This document shows, piece by piece, positions 12,801-23,274 of a stretch of 64,000 nt of DNA. This stretch comes from Dactylellina haptotyla. Its lineage: Eukaryota > Ascomycota > Orbiliomycetes > Orbiliales > Orbiliaceae. The stretch is taken from contig CM062381.1 of NCBI GenBank assembly GCA_031310005.1, positions 3,534,001-3,598,000 of the forward strand, given 5' to 3'. Position 1 is the stretch's first letter; each line of letters begins with the position of its first letter. The position numbers and the translations under genes are program-made. Under the pieces are notes generated by a model. The model was not told where the DNA came from, did no database searches, and saw only the letters and a program-made list of their open reading frames with translations.

Positions 12801-15800
12801 GATAATCACAAATAAAGGGAAAGAGAGCGGGTTAAACCGATTGGGGTAAGGCGCTCCTATGAAAATGCCGATATATGCGACGAAGGGAGAGAAAAGGAAC
12901 CTCGCTGCTGGGATTTCCCGCGGTGGAAGTATTTTTCTTTGGCTCGTTGTTTGCATTTGGGCCGGCCGGCGAGACGTACCGAAAAAGTTACATGTAATTA
13001 GGGTGCACGCTAAGTCGCAAGCCCCTCGTCAGATCATCAGCCATCGTGTCACTTTGGCAGCCTGTTCGACTGGTTCCAGGTCCTTAGGCTGGTACGTTGT
13101 ATGCGTGCTGGGTACCTTACCCTCGGTCCTGGCCATTGGCGTTTTTTTTTGATGCGCTGCACATAATAATGTTGCCATCTGGTCGATTTGCTCCGTGGAT
13201 TATAGGAACGTTCGAACGAAGAAAACGGTTCTCGAAAGCTTCAAGGCCAAGGGGGAGTGGGCTAGTGCTGGGGAAAAAGCGTCAGAGCTTTCGGGCAAAC
13301 ATTTAACAGGCGGAACAAGTAGAATTGAGGCGTCAGGATGGAACAAGCCCGGCGCCCAGATTCTCTAGTCTGGGACACCGACCCGGCTAGCAGGTGACTC
13401 TCGTTTTGAGATTTGTTTCTTTGGAAACCCTTCTTCTCGAAGTCTTGAAGAGAGAGGAAACAAAATAAAAATTTAGTCTCGCAAAATGAGGTGAGGTGGA
13501 GAAAGCCCTCAAGGCAAGTACCCCATACGGATCGTGCAGCACACAGTGTTACAGAGAGGCGGGTTTGTGTGGGTGGATCCGAAGATTGGGTAGGACGAAA
13601 CAACCAAAATTTGGAGAGTTTTCGAGGCACGGTACGGATTCATAGGTTCGTAGAGGAATCGAGAACGGAACTAGACCTTAGGACCTGGAGAAACGGGAAG
13701 CTAGAACGCAGGTCACTTACTTCTCTACCTTACTGTGCTGCAGGTGCACACGCTCAAGGGTCTGCAGCGACAGATGCGATGTACGGCTGTATATGCATCT
13801 GACGGGGCAGGATAAACATAATGGTGAGCAGCATGAGTCTAGCTAGGTATGGGGAACATGGTTCGGGACGTATGCTACTTACATGTTTCCTGCACACCAA
13901 TTGTTTGGTTAACACGGTATCGATTGGAGTTGAGGTGCAGGCAGTTGCATCAGGGGAGTTTTCTTTCACTGAGAGCTGTATTAGAGTGCAGCAATTTGCA
14001 TTCCCGATTCGTAACGTGCATGCGAAGAGACAAGATGTCGAGAAATAAGATCAAAAAACGCAGACAGCTTAGTAGTGCATTGGGACGTGCGTCTGCGGAA
14101 ACCCGGAGGAACACATTCATATGATAATGCTAATATCGCTCAGATGGTGATGCTTTTGGAAGTGTAATTTCGAGGTTTCTGAGGAGGACTGATATCAGTC
14201 CATGCGGGTGTATCGATACCACCGGGTGAAAATCGAGATTCATGTCTGAGCTCTCCTTTTCATGTTTCTCGGCACTAATTTGGCGAGCCAAATTCGAGCC
14301 CCCACCGCAGGGTATTGGGTGTTTGCTGCAGCCGCGCCGTCATATCATCATGATGCATCATGGCTTGAGAATCGATCTTTAAGAAGCCAGCTGGGCAGGA
14401 TAGCTGCCGATATGTATCTCATCGTATCTACGCATGTACGCATAGGTAACAATGTCGTATTCGATATTCCCGCAGGCGACCTGCAACTAGGTTCGAGACA
14501 ACGGGAATCGAGGTTCTGGTTGACCTGATCGTATCCAGCAGCTGGGGCGCGGTGGTGTTAGACTCCCTAAAACGATCCCCACAAGCTTCAAAGTTCAAGT
14601 GCGCTAAGACACACCGCTTGGAGGTCATTTGCTGGATCGGGTGCTGTTATTAATATTATTGACTCCCTCTCTCAGACCCTGCCGCGCCGTCGCATTTGAA
14701 TTTGCTTGTGGTCTCCCTTTTTGTTATTATTGTTGCAACAGGTACGAGAGCAAGGCCTGGCCTGTGAATCTGAACTGAAATTTGAAATTGACTCCTTTTA
14801 CCTGTTTTGAAGACCATTATCTATCTATCACCAACAAGCTATCGGAGATCGAGAGTCTTGTTCGTTCTCTCTCGCTCTCTCCTTTAACGTGTAACCATTC
14901 GCATATACATACGATACGATATTCTCGAAGTAAGACAGACCGCCTGCATTTGCATTGACCGGACTAAATTATCTCGGAGCCCTGCTGCTGTGGCTCAGGT
15001 ACCAACCGGCCAGACCAGACCAGACCAGCTCCGGCTTCCTTCTACATACATCATATACTTACAGTCAGGTACGGCGGCTTTTCCGACCATCATTGCTGTT
15101 CCTGGATCGCTGCAATTGCTCGTCAGGTCCGCTCTCCGATGGTTCGTTCTCGTCGCCTTTTTGGACATCCCGGCGTGCTAGCATTATTACCGCTCGTTCC
15201 TTATTATTAGATAGCAACGACTGCTACTGTTGCTGCTGTTGCTTCCACCTGCTTACTCCCTTTACCCACTCTGCCTGCTCTTACCTACCTAACTACTACC
15301 TACTTACTGCCTACTCTCAAATTGCTGCTTATTTACTACACTGCATAACCACCTACCTATCTCTGCACTATCCTTTTGACACATCAAGTATATACGCTGT
15401 TTGGCAAGTCCCATGGACTAGCGAGTCGACATATCATTCTAAGCGAGGGTTTTGTTACCAATTCCCCTTACCGATCGATCGTCACATTTGCGAGTCCGCT
15501 GGGAGAGCCTGCATTTTTTTTTTTGCCGGCCCTCATTCGAGGATTCTCAAAGCAAAAACGTCTTGGAAGAAGTGAGTCTCGTTATTCGGATGACCGAGGC
15601 GAATCTGACCGCAGCTAGCCAGCCGCTCTGACTCTGTCGACTTGCTGTTCTCTGTCACTGTGTCTCCCTCCGTCTCTCCGCATGCCTGCATATGCGCTTT
15701 GGCTGGACCTAAGACTAGGCATCTCGGTGTTGATACAGTCATTTCTGGCCGGAGATTTCTCTGGCATTGATCAGATTCTTGCCCAAGGCAGAAAGAACGA

Positions 15801-16006
15801 CAGCTTGTGCTCTCTCTCCTGTTGGAATTGAGGCCGTTCCGTCGAGCGTTTCTTTTTGCGTGTTCCCTGCGGCTGGAACCTGAGCTGGACGGAACCGTGG
15901 ACGTGGACGGACCGTCTGAGGTTTGCCGGCCTGGACGACAGAACAAATCGGGCTATTCCTAATTCCCTTCCTCCAGAGAATAGTAATAAGTAAAATAATC
16001 ACAGCG

Positions 16007-16028
16007 GACAGACAGACAGACAGACAGA
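16007..16028. repeat. GACA microsatellite
   Basis: Five perfect GACA units followed by a decayed unit, in the leader region of the nucleotidyltransferase gene. Confidence 0.85.
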
Positions 16029-16285
16029 GAGCTGGCTGGCCGGACACCCGTACCTGCATCGCCGCGAGTCTGATTGCCCTCAGGCTTGGCACCATTCCCT
16101 CCCCCAATAACCCCCCCTCTCACCTCGTCCTTTTTGCACGTTCACGCTATTTATTAATATTCCCGAGCAACTATCTCTGCCGTTCGATATCCTTCTTGCG
16201 AGCCTGTGCTGATTGTTAGAGAAGGGCGGCTATTCGTAGGCACGGGCAGATTAACAGCGGCATCCTGTTGGCTGGGCTGGAGACT

Positions 16286-16305
16286 AAGGCAAGGCAAGGC
16301 AAGGC
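16286..16305. repeat. AAGGC tandem repeat
   Basis: Four AAGGC units in a row, followed by a variant AAAGC, about 720 nt upstream of the nucleotidyltransferase ATG. Confidence 0.8.
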
Positions 16306-17022
16306 AAAGCGGGCTGGCTGCTGCACTCATCTCGGCCGCCATCACCTCGCACAACAACTGAGCCCACCACACTCCACCGCACTCCAACACCACTCCCACC
16401 GCCGTCTTCCTGACAACAACCTCCACCCTCTCCACCACCGCTAACTCGTTCCTACGACGCCGTCGACCTCACCCGCTCCGTCGATTCTCGCTGCCCTGCA
16501 AAACCCCCCGCTACTGACGACATCCGTACGCTTCTCCCCACCCGCTTGGACATCCGCCTGATAGGACGGCCCTCTATTTTTGGCCTCCTTTTCCCTCTCC
16601 CCCCCCGGGTCCTCGATTCGGTCGAAATCGTTGTTCTCGCCATCGTATCCCTCCTTTGTGTGCGTGCCCGTCCATCATCTGGTCGTCGTCTAGCTTGGAG
16701 CACCCGTTCCCCCCCTTTTTTTCTAAATAAATAAAAAAATACTATCATCGGATTCTTCTTTTTTTATTTTATTACATTTTATCTTATTTTTTAAAAGGAT
16801 CATTTTTGGCAACGATATTGGATACCCCGTTTCTAGCATCTGCATCTCCCATTGTAACGTTCAGCCGGTCTGTTCCTCGTTATTCCCAATCCGGACCCTC
16901 GAGAGCTTGGAACCTTCGCGACCGTACCACAAATCCGTCTAAGCTAGTGTTCTCGAAATTCCGAAGGAGGTGTCAAGTTTGGTGTTTGGCGATATAAGCT
17001 AATCCGCCCACCAGCGGATCTC

Positions 17023-17162
17023 ATGGAGGACGTTGCAAGTTCAACAGGAGGTCATCCTTCAAGGCTCGAACCGGCATCGTCGACCGCTACTTCATCCTCC
17101 CTCTCATCATCCGCCTCTCCAGCTCCTGTCCCAACGTATCAGTCCTCTCCCAGCCGTGACGC

Positions 17163-17194
<32 letters not shown>

Positions 17195-20100
17195 CTCCAA
17201 CAAATCACCGCCGAAGATACACCGGCTCCTCTATCCCCTTACGACCAGACGGTCCGCTTCCACCGGTTCTATCTAATGGATTTGCTCCGATATCTGCTCC
17301 TTCGATTATAGGGCCAGGAGTTTTCGATTCCGTGGAACGATTCCGCTCGAATCTTGGGTACCCCCAGTTTACGACCACCGCTGCAGGTGGCTCTCAGGGC
17401 CAACGTCAGGGACGCTCTGCGGGTCTCAGGCACTCCAGTCCGCACAACCACCAGAGACGACAGTCCAGATCGTCGGACAGGGATGTTTTTCAGTCGGAAC
17501 TGGGTGGATTTTCGTCTTCAAATTCAAACTGGAACAACAGCAACAGCAGCAATAATTCCAACCGAATAACAAACTCATCTCTCGGCCCTCGCCACAGCAT
17601 AGCGAACCTCCAGCAGAACCACAAAGCTGACAACACCAACATGTTACCCTCATCCCCCGCTCAGTCACGGCCTCAGTATCGGACGCAACGGTCGACCCAC
17701 TCGATGTCCAATTCGATGCCTTCCACACCCCGTCACCCTCGAACACGGCCCGAGGCCGGAAAATCTCGCTCGCCTTCCCCCACACCCTTCACCCTCGACT
17801 CCCCTCGGTCAGCGGCATCTGATCCGAGCACCCACCCTGCCGCGAGAACAAGATGTCGTTACGAAAGTGGACTCGTTCTTCAACGCCGGAGGATACCGTA
17901 CTCGATAGGAAGTGATCCGTTGCCGGAAGAGAAGCCTCCGAAGAACTCGTTACCGAAAGAAGACGAGGAGAAGCTCACCGCTGATCTGGAAAAGCTCTAC
18001 ACCGAACTTCTGCCCTCGGATGAAAGCAACGAGCGAAGACGGAAGTTTTTGGCAAAACTGGAGAAACTGTTGAATGACGAGTGGCCCGGTCAGGATATCA
18101 AAGTCCGTCCGTTTGGTTCAACGGAGAACCAGTTATGTTCGACGGACTCAGATGGTATTCCAACCTTCAATACAGCCAATCATTTTAAAACAATATGACT
18201 GATAAATTGTGCTATTTTTAGTTGATGTTTGCATTGTAACGACATTCAAAGATATAGAAAATGTTTGCTTGTTAGCAAAAGTGCTTGGAAAGCGTATGGA
18301 TATCCGGCTTTCGATGACTATTGGGGATAATACTAACATTTATTGGGGATGACAGATCATATGGAACGTATAGTTTGTGTTCAGAACGCGAAGGTCCCTA
18401 TCGTTAGGATATGGGACCCCGAGTATAAGGTGCAATGCGATATGAACGTGAACAATACATTAGCGTTGGAGAACACGAGAATGGTCAAGACTTACGTTGA
18501 TATTGATCCACGAGTCCGGCCGTTAGCTATGATTATCAAACACTGGACGAAGCAGAGGATATTAAATGACGCGGGTGAGTTTTATCTGGCTCGGAGATTT
18601 AGCTGCATCCCCGATTTTTTTTTTTGGCAAACTGAAGGCTCTGACTAACTGATATTCTTTTCGATACTTGTAGCTGGTGGTGGTACTCTATCTTCGTATA
18701 CCTGGATTTGCATGATTGTTAGCTTTCTTCAAACCAGAGAACCCCCGATATTACCCTCGTTACACCAACGAGACCACAAGAAAAAGCCACCCCAGAACGG
18801 AGTCGATGTGTCTTTTGATGATGATATTGAAAAGCTTCGAGGTTTTGGTAATGCTAATACCGAAAGCCTGGGGTCGTTACTATTCAATTTCTACAAAAGA
18901 TATGCGTACGAAATCGATTTTGAGAAGAATGTGATTTCGATCCGGATGGGGAAGTTAATTTCGAAGGTGGAGAAGAAATGGGATGCTTTACTGGGAAATC
19001 GATTATGTGTCGAGGAACCTTTTAGTATAGCCCGAAATCTCAGCAACGGTGCCGATGATAATGCCGTACGAGGAATCCATGAGGAGTTCAGACGAGCCTT
19101 CAAGCACTTGACGGAAAGCCCTCCGAACCTGACAGCATGGAGCGAAGAGTACATTTTCCCCAAGGAAGAAGTGATCAGCTCTGACTTTGTCAAGCCGGCG
19201 TCTCGACCTGTTCAGATGACCAGAAGCAATTCGGCCAACAAAGGGAGAAATAACGACAACAACGGACGTTCGAGAAACAGGCAATTCGGCGGATATGGTA
19301 ATCCGCGAAACGGAACCTTCAATAGCCGTCGGGCGTCAAGCGGGTCAACATACGCCAACGCCAACTTGCCTGCGATAACAACCCATCTTTTGGCAACGCC
19401 AGGTGGATATCAATTTCTCCAAAACCCGGACGGCACGTTCGCATACCCTATGTTGGATGGGCTTCAGAAGCCTCTCCTAGACGTTCAGCATGCTCATAGA
19501 CAGAATGTGGTATCGCGAAGTGGACTTTCGGCTACATACAACCAAGCGGCACTAGCATCGCATCTGGCGAACCCAGCTACACAGCAAGGCCAAGCACACT
19601 TAGCAGCAGCCAATAGTCAATTGGATGCCGTTGGGAAGCAACAGCAGCAAGCGCAGGCCAACCTGTTAGCCGCCCAGGCTCAATTGCAGGCTTTACACGT
19701 TGGCTACCCGGCATACCTGCTGTATCCGCCAATCTACTATCTGTCTAACGCCATCACCGATCAGTACAATATGAATGTCACACAGAATACAACGATTCCG
19801 CAGACCAGTCTCGAGCAGCGACTGAATCGGACGAAGAATCTTCAACCTGGTGGCCCTCGGTCACGATCCCAGCCGGCACCGCATCTCGAACCCGGAGCGC
19901 GCCAAATACCGACCGTTGTACATCCGGAGTCGACGGCGGATAGCCAAGATCTCGGTGTTAGCGAGAGCATTGCGACAGCTTCTAGTACATCTGAGCAACC
20001 ACCTACCCCTTGTGAAGCGGGTTCAGGGGAAGACACATTTGGGGATTATTACGGTTATCTTTATCCGGAGCAGCACGCACCAGCCGTCCAATCGCCTGAT

Positions 20101-20691
20101 CTTTTTGTCAGTCAGAATGATATCGTTGATCACCAACGACGGTTATCGAAAGAGAAGATGGTTCCACCTAAATTCAGTGACCATCGAAGGCCGTCCCAAC
20201 CACCTTCACCAATAACAACCGCTAACCATTCGAGGTATTCGCAAAACCAGGACGCGATATGGTCTTCTTCCGAAGGTGATGGCGAGCGCTCAATATCACA
20301 AGATTCGTTTGACGAAGAGCCAAGACAGCGTGGTCCCGTTATAGTGAACGGATCTGCTAGCAGTGTTCCAGCCACCCCGCCGTTCGACAATGACGACTCA
20401 CCGCAGCTCAGCTTGCATGGCGACTCGCCTCACGAAGATGGCTTTCACGGAGCATCCGGGTACCACGACGCCTACGGAGCGTCGTTATTGGATCACACCC
20501 ACCAACATGGCGGCTACGGGCAAACCATGCATGAGGAAATGACCAACATGGCGAAACCCGGGTACACGATCAATCCATACACTGGACAGGTGATCCCGTT
20601 TTCCTTCCTGCCGTTCACACCTGCCTATCCTATACCGCCTGCTTCGAATCTAGACCCTCATACTGGCCAGAAGTTGAGGCATCGACAGGCA

Positions 20692-20741
<50 letters not shown>

Positions 20742-21387
20742 ACAGCAGCAGCAGCAATACGGAAGGCAGTACGATGTTGAACAGGTCATTTCAGCATCAA
20801 AGTATGCTGATAGGTTACAGCCCCATCTCGATCTTGCAACACCCTCGCACAACGTTCCTACCCGGGAAACAAAACCGGCTCAAACCACGAAGGAAAAGTC
20901 CGGGAATGCCAATGCCTCAAACGAGACTACTGGAAACTCAAAGCAGTCGGGCAACGGATCTAACTCGTGGAAACACTCTTCGCCAACCAAGAACGGACCT
21001 GGCAAGAAATCACCAAATAGCAAGCCATCTGGTAGCGAGGCTGATAACTCATCAGAGGACGGAAATGGTAACGCAAAGTCGACGGGCCATTCCAACCAGT
21101 CCAATAAGATGGGAGGAACTATCAGAGCTTCTTCGAAAGTCATCGACGCCATCCAGGCTATCACTAAGTCTGCTAGCACGGCAGGCCACAGTCAAAAGTC
21201 TGGTGCTGCCAATTCTACCAAGTTGGACGATAGCCCTCTGCCAGCTACTCAGGGTTCGAATAACACTCATTCTAAGTCGAAAGAGTGGAACAAGAACTCG
21301 AATAAGCGCAAGGGCCACAACAAGAAGAAGAAGGCAAATAACGCGGAGGCTGCTCCAGCTGTTGGAGAAGAACGCAAAGGTGGTTAA
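17023..21387 (+). CDS. CutA/Cid1-type non-canonical poly(A)/terminal nucleotidyltransferase
   Basis: Four exons: 17023-18154, 18222-18293, 18356-18574, 18674-21387, giving 1378 residues. The introns are 67, 62 and 99 nt; intron 2 has a perfect TACTAAC branch site. Family known for adding A, U or C/U to mRNA 3' ends in the cytoplasm. The nucleotidyltransferase core is complete: FGSTENQL, then the metal-binding pair DxD at D377/D379 (split by intron 1) and the third Asp at about D430 (VQCDMNVNN). AKVPIVRIWDPE, GGGTLSSYTWICMIVSFLQ and a PAP-associated domain (about 539-570, ESLGSLLFNFYKRYAYEIDF) follow. The flanks are long and disordered: about 10 Gln near residues 48-57, a polyglutamine tract of about 23 near residue 1148, and a Lys-rich end (NKRKGHNKKKK). 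The resemblance to Aspergillus CutA and S. pombe Cid1/Cid13 is by motif only, so nucleotide preference is open. Confidence 0.9.
20692..20757 (+). repeat. CAG/CAA repeat encoding polyglutamine
   Basis: About 22-23 consecutive Gln codons, CAG and CAA mixed, within the C-terminal disordered region of the nucleotidyltransferase. Mixed codons argue for protein-level selection and give some stability against slippage. A shorter CAG run of about 10 codons lies at 17164-17193 in the same gene. Confidence 0.9.
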
Positions 21388-22084
21388 TCGGGACGAACAA
21401 TATTTGTCGGTGCATAGCTCAGAGTTGTATGAGTTCATGATCATGCTTTCTAACGATTTTAGCACGGATATTATCATTTTTGAGCCTTTATCTTTCTCTC
21501 TGTTTCACGCAAATTCCTTTTTTCCTTTCTACCCCTCTTCTTTTCGTTCAGCGATTTTTAGATCGAAATCCATTTTTGGCGGCGGCCTGACCTCCTCAAC
21601 CGGACTCTACTCGCGGCAAAACAAAACTTTACAGCGACTATGTGCGGAATTTAGACATGTCAGTTATTTTCGACATGAGGAGGCAGGCGAAAATTATTAT
21701 GTGCGAGTGGAATCGGCTATGGATCTATTTATGCCAGCACTTAACTTAACGAGGAGCCTCCATAGCACGGAAGACGCTTACTTTAGATATATAGAAGGGA
21801 CAGAATGCTTATAGTTGTCAGCAAGATAAAGAGCACAGCCAGCGAAACACAATCCTCCCCATCTCGTATTGTCGGCCTTTCGTTTACTCTGCGACTTTTT
21901 TGGCAGCTAATTTGGGTGTTCAACATTTTACTTTTCGTACCAAGCGACGCGATTATTCTAGCGACAGGATGGAACTATAGTACATACGCACACATACTAG
22001 AAAACCCGGAAGTGGAGGGCAAGTTTGTTAATACCTCTTCTCTTTCGATATTATTATTTTTCGTTTTTTCGATACACGAAGTTG

Positions 22085-22109
22085 TTTCTTTCTTTCTTTC
22101 TTTCTTTCT
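22085..22109. repeat. TTTC microsatellite
   Basis: About six tandem TTTC units in the 3' flank of the nucleotidyltransferase gene. Confidence 0.85.
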
Positions 22110-22979
22110 GTTCTTTTACTTGCAAGGTTGCAGCACCTTTTCCCTTGCTTCGACTTGTTTCCATATTTCAGCTTGTGTACTTAGTGCGGCATCCCCGTTC
22201 CGGCCATCTTCACCTGACGTTAGGCATCGAAAAAAAAAAACCTGGTCCCTTCTAGTTTATAGTTTTTTTCATTTGTTCTTGTCTTTTTTTGTTATCATCG
22301 TTATTGTTACAAGTGTTACAAAAGGATAGCGAGTGTTTTTTTGGTTGTTTATTTGCATGTGCCTTATGCGAGCTTCATTCAGATGTCCATCTTGTTTTTA
22401 CTCCCCCTTATATTTTTTCTCTCTCTTCCTCTTCAGTGTACATTCTGAAATACCTGCCCTCTTCAAAAAATTTTTTGCTGAAGCTAGCTCTTGTGTAATA
22501 TTTTGTTTCCGTTTTTACCTTTTATCGCTTTTCGAATACTCCCACTGGCACAGACCTGTTAAATACTGATATGATATCCCCCCACGTGCATGCGCTGTCG
22601 ATGCTTTTTGTCCTGTCTTTTATGTAGTTTTTTTTATTCAAGAAAAGAAAAAATATTTTGCTTGAAAAAAGTACGAAAAAAATGAGAAGAGGAGAAGAAG
22701 AAAACTATGCATGGTTGCCTTTTCTCTCTGGTTTCTCCTTGTCTCTTGGTCTCTTGCGCTTCGGTTGATTTCTGAAATTGAGAATGATATGAAAAGAATA
22801 GGGTTGGGTTGGCGGGTGGTTTTCGTGGACTGTATGTTTTTCTCATAGCGTTATTTTTGGAGCTTGAGGTGATAGGGATATAGTTACCGTTTTGCTTTCG
22901 TTTCCTTTTTTCATTGATTTCATCTGTATAAATTACTTCATACCTACGTGAATTGTTACTATCTTATATGGGGTTTCTG

Positions 22980-22999
22980 TATTGTATTGTATTGTATTG
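22980..22999. repeat. TATTG pentanucleotide repeat
   Basis: Four tandem TATTG units in the same convergent spacer. Confidence 0.8.
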
Positions 23000-23274
23000 C
23001 ATTCCATTTGAGAGGATTTCTGGGGAAACTCAAGAACTTACGCATCGGTCTTTTGAGGCGAACCCCGAAAAGTTGTATTTAGGAAGAAAGAATTGTATAT
23101 TTTAGGGTGTGTATGAGCTCTAGTCTCTCTTGTGCTAAAAAGTAGTTTATATTATCTCAAAATCGATGCTATGTAATAACCAATCAATTGCTATAGTGCA
23201 AGTAGTCTACTTGAACTTCTATACAAGGGTATCAACAAAAAGGCTTAATATATACAATCAAAAATGTGCAGCTG

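Larger units (their letters stand above)
9827..17022. other. 7-kb gene-poor region; distal promoter and leader of the nucleotidyltransferase gene
   Basis: No multi-exon gene could be assembled on either strand. From 9827 to about 14600 the sequence is ordinary mixed composition with small frames only. A 13-nt direct repeat (ATAATATTTCATA twice) lies near 12692-12718. From about 14800 it becomes CT-rich with CTAC-rich stretches (15280-15310), GACCA repeats near 15025, GACA repeats at 16007-16028 and AAGGC repeats at 16286-16305. The last 2 kb are probably a long 5' UTR and promoter for the gene at 17023, since long pyrimidine-rich leaders with upstream frames are usual for regulatory fungal genes. 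A long non-coding RNA cannot be excluded. Confidence 0.45.
21388..23274. other. convergent intergenic region with long 3' UTRs
   Basis: Separates the nucleotidyltransferase (plus) and PPR (minus) genes, which end towards each other. It holds T-rich stretches, a TTTC microsatellite (22085-22109) and ATTGT repeats (22980-22999). No gene is visible; apparent ORFs are Phe/Ser/Leu-rich translations of CT-rich DNA. Confidence 0.5.

Noticed and set aside
14955-15575. 206-codon plus-strand frame upstream of the nucleotidyltransferase
   Set aside because: Non-ATG start and Ser/Leu/Tyr/Cys bias from CT- and CTAC-rich leader DNA.
20692-20757. CAG/CAA repeat considered as a possible CRISPR-like or satellite array
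   Set aside because: It is an in-frame polyglutamine tract without spacers.
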